A stretch of DNA of 64,000 nt from Priestia megaterium NBRC 15308 = ATCC 14581 (GTDB lineage Bacteria; Bacillota; Bacilli; Bacillales; Bacillaceae_H): the NCBI RefSeq assembly GCF_000832985.1, contig NZ_CP009920.1, forward strand, positions 5,078,501-5,142,500, written 5' to 3'. A model generated the notes under the pieces. That model was not told the origin of the DNA. It did not search any database and saw nothing but the letters and a program-made list of their open reading frames with translations. This document shows positions 32,772 to 42,808 of this stretch, piece by piece (the first letter of the stretch is position 1; the number at the start of each line of letters is the position of its first letter). The translations under genes and the position numbers were made by a program.

Positions 32772-33878
32772 TCATTTACTATCTTCATCGTAAACTGTCC
32801 ACTTTTCCTGTTTGATTTGATTGGAAACATCAATCAGCTTATTTTTCACTCGGTCCTTTTCCGGTCCTGTTAAAGGCGTAGGTCGGTAGTCGTTTCGCAC
32901 TGTTGTGGAAGAAATACGGAATGGAATGACGTTGATGTCTTTATTCGTCGTTAGCTTTCCATCTTTAATCGTAAACTTCTGCTGAAATACAAATGTATCT
33001 TTATCACTTGGATTTTTGTTTCCGCCAAACATAAAGTTTCCTAAGCTATAGACAATAAATTTATTTTTGTACTCTTCAATTCCTTGAACAACATGAGGAT
33101 GATGACCTAAAATTAAATCTGCTCCGTTATCAATTGTATACTTTGCCAATGCTTGCTGCGCTGTATCAGGAACATAGTGTCGTTCAGACCCCCAGTGGAA
33201 ATGTACAATGATAATTTTAGCTCCTTTTTCTTTTAAAGACTTAATTCCGTCTTTAATCTGGCTTCTTATTTCTTTGGTGTCATCCCAGCCCGGATATCCA
33301 AGCAACCCAACTTTGACTCCTTTTACCGTGGTGACGTATGTATCTTCATAGCCAAAATAACCTATTCCGCTTTTTTTCAAATTCTCTCTTGTATCATCAT
33401 ATCCTTGCTGTAAATAATCACGTGTATGATTATTAGCTAAGTTAACGGTTTCAATACTTCCTTGTTTTAAAATATTCACAAAAGAAGGATCACCTTTAAA
33501 ACGAAATGTTTTACTTGCTTTTTCAGTCGCAGTTGTCAGCGTCGTTTCTAAATTAACCGTTGTTAAATCATCTTGTTCAAAAATCGACTTTACATTTTGC
33601 GTAAAATACGGAAGGCCATTTCTTGCCGCTACGTCATTAAAAGTAGAATCATAGCTGAAACTTTCATCATTTCCCAAAGTAAAATCTCCCGCTGCGCTAA
33701 TTTTAATGGTTGTATTAATGCCCTCTTTTTTCTCTTTTTTTGTCGCTTTTTCTTTAGATTTTACAGCTTCTTCTTTTTTCTGCGGTTCAGAAGATGTTTG
33801 TTCTCCTGCTCCTCCGCACGCTCCCAGTAAAAAACACAAACTTCCATAAATAACAGCTTTTTTTAAATACTTGTTCAT
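32772..33878 (-). CDS. CapA/PgsA-family lipoprotein
   Basis: A 368-residue lipoprotein: lipobox LGAC with cysteine 21, a lysine/glutamate-rich linker to residue 55, then a CapA (calcineurin-like) domain with AAGDFTLG, NLETTLTT, ETVNLANNHTRDY, VHFHWGSE, LGHHPHVVQGIE and YSLGNFMFGG. PgsA/CapA proteins help make or anchor poly-gamma-glutamate. The other pgs/cap genes are absent here, so this is a stand-alone member whose role is not certain. Confidence 0.9.
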   Translation of the reverse strand: MNKYLKKAVIYGSLCFLLGACGGAGEQTSSEPQKKEEAVKSKEKATKKEKKEGINTTIKISAAGDFTLGNDESFSYDSTFNDVAARNGLPYFTQNVKSIFEQDDLTTVNLETTLTTATEKASKTFRFKGDPSFVNILKQGSIETVNLANNHTRDYLQQGYDDTRENLKKSGIGYFGYEDTYVTTVKGVKVGLLGYPGWDDTKEIRSQIKDGIKSLKEKGAKIIIVHFHWGSERHYVPDTAQQALAKYTIDNGADLILGHHPHVVQGIEEYKNKFIVYSLGNFMFGGNKNPSDKDTFVFQQKFTIKDGKLTTNKDINVIPFRISSTTVRNDYRPTPLTGPEKDRVKNKLIDVSNQIKQEKWTVYDEDSK

Positions 33879-34136
33879 GTAACGTTAAAACCCCTTTTTA
33901 CGTTTTAATAACTGTGTTTGGACATGGTGTTTAATGTTCATTTCGCCAAATACATACAATCTTCCTGTTATATCGGCAAAATAAGTGAAATTTTTATAAA
34001 AAAAGGAAATTCCAATCTTCTTTTTGAGTTAAAACAAGAGTTTTTTTAATACAAGTGCTATGAAGAAAGCTGATGATCTTTGATAAACGTCAAGGAATTT
34101 ACAAAAATATAGAGGTTTTCAAACATCACCTAAAAT
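33879..34136. other. Intergenic region upstream of the CapA-type gene
   Basis: About 260 bp, AT-rich, no ORF with a ribosome site on either strand. It should hold the promoter of the CapA-type gene, but I see no convincing -35/-10 pair. Confidence 0.35.
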
Positions 34137-34170
34137 AAAAAACCTCCTTTGCTCATGCAAAGAAGGTTTT
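34137..34170 (-). terminator. Terminator of the YeeE/YedE-type gene
   Basis: AAAACCTCCTTTGC and GCAAAGAAGGTTTT form a near-perfect stem; usable from both sides. Confidence 0.8.
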
Positions 34171-34178
34171 ATCTAAAC

Positions 34179-35423
34179 TTAACAAATCGAATCATTAGAT
34201 TTAGGGTTTTTGAGTCCAAATATCGGTCGGATAAATATTGCTAATCCTGTGCCAAGCATCGCCATAACCATCCATACCCATCCATGAAGACTAAATGAAG
34301 CAATGCCGCCAAAGTAAGCGCCGATGTTACAGCCAAAAGCAAGACGCGCACCATACCCCATTAAAAGGCCGCCAACAACAGCTGCTCCCGCAACTCCGGG
34401 CTTAATCTTTCCTGGTTTGAACGTCCCTTGCGCCGTCGCTGAAATGAAGGCCCCTAGTATAATCCCAAAGTTTAACACGCTGGTAGAGTCTGCTAGCACA
34501 CTTTGCGTTAGCGCTTCTCCATTTGCACCTTGGAAAAATCCCCAGCTCGATACATCTATCCCGGCTGCCATCATGGCTTTTCCACCCCATAATGCAAAAG
34601 CAGAAGTGATTCCCCAAGGGTTTCCTCTTACAGCAAGCGTCAATGCATTTAATACGGCCAGCACAATCGCTGCTGTGAATAGAGGCCAAGAGCCGCGAAT
34701 AATCTTTGTCCACCCTTTTGTAGTAGGAAGCTGTTTCATCATAGGCGGATTTTTCTTTTTGGCAATTTGAATCGTAATCCAGTAAATCGCTGCGAACGCG
34801 ATAAGCTGTATAATCCAAGCTCCAAAATAACCAAGACCTGTCGATTCAGCTAATGAGATAGGGGGAAGCGAAGGTTGCTTTTGCCAAAATGGCAAATGAT
34901 ACGCCCCAAACATAGAACCTACAATAAAGGCTAAAAGCGTTAAAATCATAGAAGAAGAGCCGCCGCCTAACGAATACAGCGTCCCTGAGGCACATCCATT
35001 TCCTAACTGCATGCCAATTCCAAACATAAACGAACCAACTATCACGCTTACTCCTACAGGTGAAACATATCCTTTTGGCGTTACCCCTGTAAAGCTAAAG
35101 CCTGTACTTAAAATAATAGCAAACAATGTTGACGCAATTGCAAGCATAAGCATATGCGCTTGCAAGCCTTGAACATTGCCGACAGATACAAGGCGGCGAA
35201 ATGCTGATGTAAAGCCAAAACGTGCGTATAGAAGCGTCATCCCTAACGCTAGGCCGATAATAAATAAAACACCTTGCGTCCAATTAGTCGTGAGCACAAT
35301 CGCAAGAAATAAAATAACTGCTGCTATAACCCCTCCTGCAAATAATGGCTTTTGCATAGGGCTTAATTCTGTTACAACAGTAGTCGGCTTTGATTTATAT
35401 GATGAGTGCAACGTTTGTACCAC
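34179..35423 (-). CDS. YeeE/YedE-family sulfur-compound transporter
   Basis: A 414-residue membrane protein with two repeated halves. Each half has a glycine-rich re-entrant motif with a conserved cysteine: GMQLGNGCASGTLYSLGGGS near residue 139 and GARLAFGCNIGAYFGGIAS near residue 365. The family includes the thiosulfate channel TsuA, in which such cysteines pass thiosulfate through. No TusA-like partner is adjacent. GTG start, 8 nt after GGAG. Confidence 0.88.
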   Translation of the reverse strand: MVQTLHSSYKSKPTTVVTELSPMQKPLFAGGVIAAVILFLAIVLTTNWTQGVLFIIGLALGMTLLYARFGFTSAFRRLVSVGNVQGLQAHMLMLAIASTLFAIILSTGFSFTGVTPKGYVSPVGVSVIVGSFMFGIGMQLGNGCASGTLYSLGGGSSSMILTLLAFIVGSMFGAYHLPFWQKQPSLPPISLAESTGLGYFGAWIIQLIAFAAIYWITIQIAKKKNPPMMKQLPTTKGWTKIIRGSWPLFTAAIVLAVLNALTLAVRGNPWGITSAFALWGGKAMMAAGIDVSSWGFFQGANGEALTQSVLADSTSVLNFGIILGAFISATAQGTFKPGKIKPGVAGAAVVGGLLMGYGARLAFGCNIGAYFGGIASFSLHGWVWMVMAMLGTGLAIFIRPIFGLKNPKSNDSIC

Positions 35424-35560
35424 ATCATCAACTCCTTTTCTGATAGAAATACTAAGAATTAATATTTATCATCTTATAGCACTTCCCTTCTCCTGTAAAC
35501 TGTTTAGCAAAATGAAAGTGAATTGTTTATTTTTTAAATTTTCTTACCTTTAGTCATACG

Positions 35561-35590
35561 AAAAGCAGAAGTTTCTATTCTTCTGCTTTT
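35561..35590 (-). terminator. Hairpin at the end of the EAL-domain gene
   Basis: AAAAGCAGAA/TTCTGCTTTT stem; the U-tract is within the stem arm on either strand. Confidence 0.6.
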
Positions 35591-35595
35591 CGCTG

Positions 35596-36633
35596 CTAAA
35601 CGTAAATAGAATGAATCTCTTTTACCGGAGTAGGATGAGGCTTTGCAAAATAATACCCTTGAAACAAATCATATCCCATCTCTATCAGGCATTTTAAATC
35701 TTCTTCTGTCTCTACCCCTTCCGCAAGAGCCTTCGCCCCCATTTTATGAGTGATAGCTAACATCTCTTGGGCCACTTTTTTCTGTTTCTCATTTTTACTG
35801 ACTCCCTTTGTGAATTCAAATGCTAACTTCACCACGTCAGGCTCCACTTCTAAAAGCCTCTTCAGCGTGTTATAACCAACCCCTACGTCATCTAAAGCAT
35901 ATTTAAATCCATGGGAACGATAATAATTCAAAATGTTTTTTAAATGCTCAATATCTTGAACATCCTCCGTTTCAATCACTTCAAACACTATTTGCTCGGG
36001 TTTTATATTCAATTCTTGAATTAACGCAAATGTAGATGCCAAGCAATGCTCGGGATTATATATTGCTGTAGGAATAAAGTTAATAAAAATCAGCTGACGA
36101 TCAATAATACTAGCATTTTTTACAGCTTCTAAGCGGCAGGCTCGGTCAAGAGCGAAGGTTTTATTTCTTATTTGAGCAGCTTCAAACATTTTAAAAGGCG
36201 GTATAATACTTCCGTCTTCTTCTAATCCTCTTGATAAAATTTCGTGCCCAACGATATGCACGCGTTCGTGATCAATCGATACAATCGGCTGATAATATGA
36301 GCAAATTCGCTTGTCTTCAATCAGCTCATCAATCCACAAGGCATCTTTCATTTTTTGAAAAACGGTGATTGGCTCCATACCCCCCAGGTTTTCAAACGGG
36401 CTCCGCTGCTTGGCTTCTACAGCCCACACATGCCGAGGGTCTAGATGCTGATGAACATAATCCATAAAACTCCAAAAGATATCTTCCCTCATCCAGAACA
36501 TATCTTCTCCAAGAGTCTTCCATTGATTTTGAGAAATATCTTTAAAGTATTTTTCCAATTTCTTCACATCGTTTGACTTCTGAAAAGAAACCGTATATCC
36601 TGTCCTAATTGGCAGACACCCGTCGCACCCCAT
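35596..36633 (-). CDS. EAL-domain protein, probable c-di-GMP phosphodiesterase
   Basis: A 345-residue soluble protein. Residues 1-95 are an N-terminal domain of unknown type beginning with GCDGC. The EAL domain follows; the signature reads EIL (GHEILSRG, near residue 130). Catalytic residues seem complete: the N of INFIPTA, E of FEVIETED, DD of ALDDVGVGYN, K of VVKLAF, E of AEGVET and Q of FQGYYF. It should degrade c-di-GMP to pGpG. The EAL-to-EIL change keeps the glutamate. Single gene. Confidence 0.88.
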   Translation of the reverse strand: MGCDGCLPIRTGYTVSFQKSNDVKKLEKYFKDISQNQWKTLGEDMFWMREDIFWSFMDYVHQHLDPRHVWAVEAKQRSPFENLGGMEPITVFQKMKDALWIDELIEDKRICSYYQPIVSIDHERVHIVGHEILSRGLEEDGSIIPPFKMFEAAQIRNKTFALDRACRLEAVKNASIIDRQLIFINFIPTAIYNPEHCLASTFALIQELNIKPEQIVFEVIETEDVQDIEHLKNILNYYRSHGFKYALDDVGVGYNTLKRLLEVEPDVVKLAFEFTKGVSKNEKQKKVAQEMLAITHKMGAKALAEGVETEEDLKCLIEMGYDLFQGYYFAKPHPTPVKEIHSIYV

Positions 36634-36830
36634 AGTTCATCTTCTCCCTCATTTATCATCAGTTTTTTGTATGTAAACATGGATAATTCTAGGAACTATA
36701 CCACTTTTAAGAAATTTGCAAACCCTATTTTCCCTTTAAAATAGAACGTACTAAAAAGTTTTGGTAAAATGGTAGACGGCTTTTATTATCTAGATCATAG
36801 AAGAACTTGATATAAGGAAGTGAACAATGC

Positions 36831-37163
36831 ATGAGCAAAAACCGTTTTACGAAGTGGTTTTTATTTTCTCTAATACTCTTTGCCTTAAGTACCGGAGCAA
36901 TGTATTATATGCTGTACATATCGTACTGGACGTATTCTATTAAGCTGTTTTTAATCGCGGTACCACTCTTCACCTTATTATCGGTTGCTTTTGGTTCGTT
37001 GGTAATCATCCATGAGCGCAAAAGAAAACGTGTATTTCAGCTGCAAAATGAAGGAGCCAGTCCTAAAAGTACGTTTATTCAAGGATTTTCCGAAATAACG
37101 GTAGGAGCAGGATGCATCGTGCTGTGCTTTTTTCTTTTTCTTTATTTTCTAATGGATTATTGA
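36831..37163 (+). CDS. Membrane protein of unknown function
   Basis: A 110-residue protein with three membrane segments (about residues 9-30, 37-58 and 90-108) and a basic cytoplasmic loop (HERKRKRVFQ). No family recognised. It begins after AAGGAAGTG and has its own terminator. It is divergent from the EAL gene. Confidence 0.65.
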   Translation: MSKNRFTKWFLFSLILFALSTGAMYYMLYISYWTYSIKLFLIAVPLFTLLSVAFGSLVIIHERKRKRVFQLQNEGASPKSTFIQGFSEITVGAGCIVLCFFLFLYFLMDY

Positions 37164-37171
37164 GTACATAT

Positions 37172-37204
37172 AAAAAAGACGAGCAGGCAGCTCGTCTTTT
37201 TTTA
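37172..37204. terminator. Terminator between convergent genes
   Basis: AGACGAGC/GCTCGTCT stem with A-run left and T-run right. Confidence 0.85.
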
Positions 37205-38374
37205 TTTGGATCTTTCTAGAATATCTCGAACGCTTGCATAGTCAAGCTCTTTATAAGTGCCAACACCTGGTTTTACAAAGGTCTTTTCAACAATCGCATC
37301 AAATTCACGATCATCAATATCATAGTCACGCAAGCTGTTCGGGGCTCCTAAGTCATTCCAGAAAGTGCGAAGCGCTTTTGCTCCTTCCATTGCTGTTTCT
37401 TCATCGCTTTTTCCTGCTGGATCAATGCCAAATACGTTTACAGCCAATTGTTTTACACGGGAAGGGTCTTCTTTTAAGACGTGCTCCAGCCAGTTAGGGA
37501 ACAAGATAGCAAGACCGCCTCCGTGGGGAATATCATATACAGCCGACAGAGCATGTTCGATACGGTGAGTAGCCCAGTCTCCCCCGTCCGTTCCGTTTGC
37601 TAAGCTTCCGTTAAACGCCGTCGTGCTGATATACATCATCGTTTCACGATACTTATAAGAAGTCAGGTCTTTAAGAAGCTTAGGACCTTCTTGTACAGCC
37701 GTTCTTAGTAAAGATTCAATAAAGCCGTCGATCATCGGCGTATTTTCCGTGCGATGAAAATAGTGTTCAAGCGCATGCGACATACTGTCAACAATTCCAT
37801 AGACGGTTTGATCGCGCGGCACTGAAAATGTGTACGCCGGATCTAAAATAGAAAAGAGGGGAAATACGTGAGAAGACGTCCATCCGAGCTTTTCTTTTGT
37901 TTCCCAATTTGTTATAACAGAAGTTGAATTCATTTCAGACCCAGTTGCTGCAAGTGTTAATACCGTTCCAAAAGGAAGCGCATCTGTAATCTCTTTTTTA
38001 CGTGTAATTAAATCCCATGTATTTCCTTCATACACGGCTCCAGCTGCAATAGCTTTTGTACAATCGATTACACTTCCTCCCCCAACGGCTAAAAGAAAAT
38101 CAATGTTTTCTTTTTTACATATATCCACGCCTCTAGCTACTGTAGTCAAACGAGGATTAGGTTCTACACCAGACAGCTCGTGAACAACCGCGTTAATAGA
38201 CTGAAGTTCAGCTTTCACTTCGTCGTATACGCCGTTTCGTTTGATACTTCCTCCTCCGTATACTAACAGAACGTTTACTTGTTTATGATAAGAAGCAAGC
38301 TCTTGCGATAGCTTCGTAATTTGATTTTTTCCAAAGTATAATTTTGTAGGATTGTGCTGCAAAAATATATTCAT
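37202..38374 (-). CDS. Iron-containing alcohol dehydrogenase (YugJ/BdhA type)
   Basis: A 390-residue group III alcohol dehydrogenase. The nucleotide site is [13 protein letters not shown] near residue 97; iron ligands are D and H in [13 protein letters not shown] near residue 195 and the histidines in [20 protein letters not shown] near residue 267. Such enzymes reduce butanal and similar aldehydes with NAD(P)H. It lies 84 bp downstream of a LysR-type gene on the same strand, which may regulate it. Confidence 0.92.
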   Translation of the reverse strand: MNIFLQHNPTKLYFGKNQITKLSQELASYHKQVNVLLVYGGGSIKRNGVYDEVKAELQSINAVVHELSGVEPNPRLTTVARGVDICKKENIDFLLAVGGGSVIDCTKAIAAGAVYEGNTWDLITRKKEITDALPFGTVLTLAATGSEMNSTSVITNWETKEKLGWTSSHVFPLFSILDPAYTFSVPRDQTVYGIVDSMSHALEHYFHRTENTPMIDGFIESLLRTAVQEGPKLLKDLTSYKYRETMMYISTTAFNGSLANGTDGGDWATHRIEHALSAVYDIPHGGGLAILFPNWLEHVLKEDPSRVKQLAVNVFGIDPAGKSDEETAMEGAKALRTFWNDLGAPNSLRDYDIDDREFDAIVEKTFVKPGVGTYKELDYASVRDILERSK

Positions 38375-38458
38375 GTTCTACACCTCTAGTTTCATGTTTT
38401 ATAAAAAGTGTAGCACGAAAACTACTTCATCATTATTGAAGATTCTCTATATCTATTA

Positions 38459-39349
38459 TCAATATTTTTGATAACCTTCTTGAACAAGTGAAATAAATTG
38501 TTGAATAGGTGCCGTCAGCCATTTTTTCTTTTTGAATATGAGCTGTGAATAAAGATAAAATTCTTCGTGGTCAAACGGGACTTTAATCAGTTTTCCACTT
38601 TCCATCTCTTGTTTTACCGCTATTTCCGGTACAAGAGCAATACCTAAATTATCCGCTACGCACTGTTTAATCGCTTCAAGACTGCTAAACGAGATGACCG
38701 ATTGCATATGAATACCGCTGCTGCGCATCATCTCTTCTAAAAGCGTGCGATAAGGGCAGCCGCTCTCAGTTAAAATAATGGTCTCTCCCTCAAACTCTTC
38801 CATTAGAACGCTGTTTCTTTTACTAAAAGAATGAGAAGACGAAGCAATCATAACCATGTTTTCTTTTCGAATAGGAATCACTTCTAAACTTGAAGATGTT
38901 TGAAGGCGATCAAGCAAAACGGCTACATCATACTTTCCGTCAATAATTCCTTGTGTTAAATTTGGACATAAACCCGCTTCTAGCATAATCTTTAGAGAAG
39001 GGTGCTGTTTTTTTAATTCACGAATATACGGTGTAATAAAATAGGCGGCCAGCGACTCCACGGTTCCTATTGAAACGGTTCCTCTAGCATCTTCGTTCGT
39101 AGTAAGGCGCTCTTTTGCTTCATTTAATAACTCGGTTACTTGATTCACATAATAAAGCAATTCTTCACCAGGCTGAGTCAGCTTCATTTTTTGTCCTGTT
39201 CGTTCAAATAGTTTTTGACCGTAATGATCCTCTAATTTTTTTATATGAGTGGTAACGCTTGACTGAGCATACCCTAACTCCTCGCCCGTTCGTGTATAGC
39301 TCCCCCACTTCGCTACTTCTTTGAATGTATATAAATAGTTAATATCCAT
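38459..39349 (-). CDS. LysR-family transcriptional regulator
   Basis: A 296-residue protein with the N-terminal winged helix-turn-helix (FKEVAKWGSYTRTGEELGYA, then QSSVTTHIKKLEDHYG) and a substrate-binding-like effector domain (VSIGTVESLAAYFITPYIRE onwards). The ATG follows AGGAG by 6 nt. It is upstream of the alcohol dehydrogenase gene and divergent from a small ORF at 39570. The effector is unknown. Confidence 0.9.
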   Translation of the reverse strand: MDINYLYTFKEVAKWGSYTRTGEELGYAQSSVTTHIKKLEDHYGQKLFERTGQKMKLTQPGEELLYYVNQVTELLNEAKERLTTNEDARGTVSIGTVESLAAYFITPYIRELKKQHPSLKIMLEAGLCPNLTQGIIDGKYDVAVLLDRLQTSSSLEVIPIRKENMVMIASSSHSFSKRNSVLMEEFEGETIILTESGCPYRTLLEEMMRSSGIHMQSVISFSSLEAIKQCVADNLGIALVPEIAVKQEMESGKLIKVPFDHEEFYLYSQLIFKKKKWLTAPIQQFISLVQEGYQKY

Positions 39350-39569
39350 ATGCTGCTCCTTATGTACTGCTGTTTGGTTTCGTTGTCCATATGTTAAAGC
39401 TGTTCTAGTAATTAGAACTTATACGTAAATAGAATCACAGTACAGTATAAGCGAACTCGTTTTGCCAAGCAATTTTATCAACCTTAAAAATTCTTTTTAT
39501 ATTAGGCAATTACGCCGTTTTTTGTTCATAGAATGAAAAACAAACCTATGAAAAGAAAGGGTGTATCTC

Positions 39570-39716
39570 ATGACAGCCTACAAAGAAGTGTTATATAAAG
39601 GAAAACGCTTTGTACTGATTCACGTATATGATTCAGGATACTGTGAAATCCGACCGATTGATCATGCTTTTAAAGTCGAACTTGTGCGAGTAGATGAGAT
39701 AGAACAATGTGGATAA
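39570..39716 (+). CDS. 48-residue uncharacterised protein
   Basis: A short frame starting MTAYKEVLYKGKRFVLIHVY and ending RVDEIEQCG. It has AAAGGG 8 nt before ATG and a terminator directly after it, which supports a real gene. The sequence looks like a small beta-barrel with alternating hydrophobic residues. I do not recognise the family. Confidence 0.6.
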   Translation: MTAYKEVLYKGKRFVLIHVYDSGYCEIRPIDHAFKVELVRVDEIEQCG

Positions 39717-39725
39717 CAATCATGA

Positions 39726-39755
39726 ACGCAGCTAATGCAGCTGCTTTTTTATTTG
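39726..39755 (+). terminator. Terminator of the 48-residue gene
   Basis: GCAGCT/AGCTGC stem with a short loop and six T. Confidence 0.75.
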
Positions 39756-39883
39756 TATTAAAAACAAGTGGATGAGATAAAAATAGCTGAATTGGCTGGC
39801 CTTTTACATAATTTCTTCCTGTATACTTTGTAACTAAGGATATTCGCACTTATTTAGTTTCTATACTTACTCGAGGTGATTAC

Positions 39884-40795
39884 ATGAAAAAAGGCTGGCT
39901 GGAATGGATATTATTATCCGTGGCGTTAATTTGGGGAGCCAATTATGCAATCGGAAAATTTGGAGTTGCTCATATGTCTTCCATTCAATTTAGCGCACTG
40001 CGTTTTATAATGGTTGCTCCTATTCTTTTACTTATTACAGGAATAATAGAGCGAGGCATTCGGATCGAAAAAAAAGACTGGGGACGCTTAATAGCGGTCA
40101 GTATAGTAGGCGTTACGCTCTATCAAACGCTGTTTATGGTATCTGTTAAGTATACGACAGCTACAAATGCTTCTTTACTTATTTCGATGTCTCCTATTTT
40201 CACAGGAATCCTAGCTATATTATATAAGCATGAAGCTTTTTCGTTAAAAACACAGCTAGGCTCTGTGCTTGCTTTTTTCGGGGCTGCGTTTGTACTGCTG
40301 TTTGGTCACTCTAGTCATGCGCTGTCGCAGCTTGCATGGTTCGGAAACATCATGGGGATTGTCGCAGCCATTGCTTGGGGCTGGTACCCGATTTTAGCAA
40401 AACCTTTAGTCGTAAAATATTCTGCTTTGCGCGTGACTGCCTGGTCTGCTTTAATCGGAGCTATTCCGCTTACTGTCTACTGTCTTTTCACCTATCAAAC
40501 ACTTGTATGGCCAACAGATATAGGCAGCTGGAGCTCTCTGGCATACTCTGTTTTGTTCGTGACGGTTTACGGACTGGTGATGTGGTATGTAGGAATTGGA
40601 AAAATTGGCTCTACAAAAGTAATGGTCTACATGTATGTTATTCCTTTGTTCGCCGTTGTTTTTGCTGCTGTAGCTATCGGAGAGACCATCAATGCTATGC
40701 AGCTGCTTGGAGGACTTATTATTTTTAGCGGTTTGTATATTGTCAAAAAAAGCCCTGCTCCTAAAACAGCTCTTAAACTTAAAAGAGCAAACTAA
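39884..40795 (+). CDS. EamA/DMT-family transporter
   Basis: A 303-residue protein with ten helices in two EamA repeats (LIWGANYAIGKFGVAHMSSI, FSALRFIMVAPILL at the first repeat; AIAWGWYPILAKPLV at the second). These export amino acids, drugs or metabolites. ATG follows GAGGTG. Single gene; hairpin GCATCTATTTTA and its complement (40832-40872) follows. Confidence 0.9.
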   Translation: MKKGWLEWILLSVALIWGANYAIGKFGVAHMSSIQFSALRFIMVAPILLLITGIIERGIRIEKKDWGRLIAVSIVGVTLYQTLFMVSVKYTTATNASLLISMSPIFTGILAILYKHEAFSLKTQLGSVLAFFGAAFVLLFGHSSHALSQLAWFGNIMGIVAAIAWGWYPILAKPLVVKYSALRVTAWSALIGAIPLTVYCLFTYQTLVWPTDIGSWSSLAYSVLFVTVYGLVMWYVGIGKIGSTKVMVYMYVIPLFAVVFAAVAIGETINAMQLLGGLIIFSGLYIVKKSPAPKTALKLKRAN

Positions 40796-40831
40796 AAAGA
40801 GTAACGGGTTCGGTTGATACGGAAAAAATGC

Positions 40832-40933
40832 TAAAATAGATGCAAATGAAAACATAATTAGCATCTATTTTAATAGTGAATTAGCAATATGAATGGTAAT
40901 GAATAACGCTCAGATTTTTTCTGAGCGTTATTC
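40832..40933 (+). repeat. Two inverted repeats after the DMT transporter gene
   Basis: TAAAATAGATGC (40832-40843) pairs with GCATCTATTTTA (40861-40872), and GAATAACGCTCAG (40901-40913) pairs with CTGAGCGTTATTC (40921-40933). Both are perfect. They probably end transcription, though the T-tracts are weak. Confidence 0.6.
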
Positions 40934-40981
40934 GTATATTACTTTAATGTCCTAAACTTAATTAAACGCCCGTTGGTTTGA

Positions 40982-41418
40982 TTAATGAACATTTAGTATA
41001 TGGATTTTTAGTTTATATTCATGAGTGATTTTATGTTGATTGTATACGCGTTTAAAGCCGTTTCGTTCATAAAATAACTTGGCTTCGTCCATATCTGTAT
41101 ATAAGACGAGAGTGTCATAATAGTTCCTGCATAGTGAATGGTTTCTTTTAAAAGTTGTTTGCCTACACCCTTTCTACGAAACTGAGCTGAAACATAAAAC
41201 CTTCTTACTCTTCTAACGTTAGCATACTGACTGTTAGGATTTTGATTAAGGCCGGCTACGCCAATTAATTTGTTTTTTTCACCGTAAACTTCCCACAATC
41301 TTTCGCCTATTTTGTTAAATACGTTTTGCCCGTTTTTATACTCCACTATTAGCTTGGTAAGAAAGCAAAAGCCTTCCTCCTGGCTTTCTATTAACAGCTC
41401 TTTTATATCATGCTCCAC
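40982..41418 (-). pseudogene. GNAT acetyltransferase with a frameshift
   Basis: From 41418 the frame encodes a normal GNAT start, LIGVAGLNQNPNSQ and the acetyl-CoA loop FYVSAQFRRKGVGKQLLKET. After IHYA the frame is lost and runs to a stop at 41008 through unrelated residues. In another frame the missing part is intact: YYDTLVLYTDMDEAKLFYER, NGFKRV and a stop at 40982. A single base is missing near 41128 (span 437 nt, one short of a multiple of three). The gene is therefore disrupted, unless the base is a sequence error. It starts with GTG, 24 nt downstream of the MFS gene. Confidence 0.85.
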
Positions 41419-41441
41419 AAGCTACGTTATCCTAATGATTC

Positions 41442-42677
41442 TCATATACCTCCTCTCCGTTCAGCAGGTGTCTTGTCTATTTCGATAGAATGCTTGTTAT
41501 ACATTAATCCTGCCATGCCTATTAGAGCCGTTAAAAGTAACATGAAGCTTGAAAATAGATATACAAACCTTACCCCAAACAGGTCGGCTACTGTCCCTAC
41601 AAATGCTATGGAAAGTATAAATACAGCCTGTACAAGAGTTGATTTTGCCGCTATTACTTTAGGAAGCATCCCGTTGCTGCAGGTATTTTGATAAATGGTT
41701 TCCTGAGCTACATCTCGAAGCTGATAGGCAGGACCCATCATTATCAAAAGTACTAAAGCTAGATACGGGTTCGTTACTAGACCGTAAAACCCGGTTAAAA
41801 CAGCATAACCGAGTGAGCCTGCGAACATAAAAAGCAAAAGCCTTCCTTTTACCATAGAAGACATTCGGTACACAATAATTCCTCCAACTATGCTTCCAAA
41901 ATAATACGCACCGTTTATATACCCCCACCACGCTTCTCCTTTTTCAAGCACTTCTTTCACAAAAGAAAGAGTAATAGCTCCAATCCAAATGGTTCCAAAA
42001 AGCGACTCGATGATGTCCATTATAACGAGGGCTCTGATGCGTTTATGTATCCATAAAAAGCGCCATCCTTCCATTAATTTTGCCGCTCTTCGCTTTTGTG
42101 TTTGTTTATATGTATGGGTTTCTTTTATAAACAGTAAGCAAACAAATGAGATCGATAGAAGACCTGCCGTTATAAATAGAGACTGAGTGGATCCCGTTAA
42201 GGACAAAACGAAACCACCAAGCGACCACCCTGCAAACAGAAAAGTCTGATCAATTGTTGAAAGCAAGCTATTCGCCTGCATTCTTTGACTATCATTTACT
42301 AAGCTGCGTACAACTGACGTTTTAAAAATGGAAAAAAAGCCGTTAAAAAAAGAAATGATTCCAACAATGATAAAACCCATCGTTAGTACTGTGACTGTAA
42401 ATTCTTGTGTAAGCAGCACATACAATCCAACAAGCATCCCTATCTGCATCACTTGAACAGACCGCATAATGTGAATGGATTTATACGTATCGGCTAGTAA
42501 AGGCACGCTAAGGCCGCTAAGGAGCCGTGCAAGTAAGCTCGTCATCGTAATCATCGACGCAAGAACTGTTGAACCGGTGTTTTCCTTTATATAGGAAGTG
42601 ACAGCCATTGTATAAAGAACAAAACCTACATTTGCGGTTACTTGACTTGCTGCTAAAAGATAAAAACGCTGAGTCAA
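41442..42677 (-). CDS. MFS transporter
   Basis: A 411-residue, twelve-helix major facilitator of the MFS_1/MFS_3 type. Marks include LLARLLSGLSVPLLADTYKS near residue 50 and EGWRFLWIHKRIRALVIMDI at the central loop. The TTG at 42677 follows AAAGGAG by 7 nt and gives a normal N-terminus; an ATG ten codons earlier overlaps the site. Substrate unknown. The frameshifted GNAT follows in the same transcript. Confidence 0.87.
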   Translation of the reverse strand: MTQRFYLLAASQVTANVGFVLYTMAVTSYIKENTGSTVLASMITMTSLLARLLSGLSVPLLADTYKSIHIMRSVQVMQIGMLVGLYVLLTQEFTVTVLTMGFIIVGIISFFNGFFSIFKTSVVRSLVNDSQRMQANSLLSTIDQTFLFAGWSLGGFVLSLTGSTQSLFITAGLLSISFVCLLFIKETHTYKQTQKRRAAKLMEGWRFLWIHKRIRALVIMDIIESLFGTIWIGAITLSFVKEVLEKGEAWWGYINGAYYFGSIVGGIIVYRMSSMVKGRLLLFMFAGSLGYAVLTGFYGLVTNPYLALVLLIMMGPAYQLRDVAQETIYQNTCSNGMLPKVIAAKSTLVQAVFILSIAFVGTVADLFGVRFVYLFSSFMLLLTALIGMAGLMYNKHSIEIDKTPAERRGGI

Positions 42678-42808
42678 TTCTTTTCTCCTTTCTGTTAGAC
42701 GTAACATGCAAAAAGAGAATTCGTTTTTTTGTTAATTTTTCCCTTTTAAACTATAACACTATTTGACGAAATCCAAAACAATCTATAATTTAGTAGATGG
42801 AGGTTTTT

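Noticed and set aside
34324-34770. 148-codon plus-strand frame opposite the YeeE/YedE-type gene
   Set aside because: It is the antisense shadow of a strongly coding gene, has no ribosome site and no recognisable protein pattern. The same applies to other long antisense frames at 1368, 15295 and 40451.
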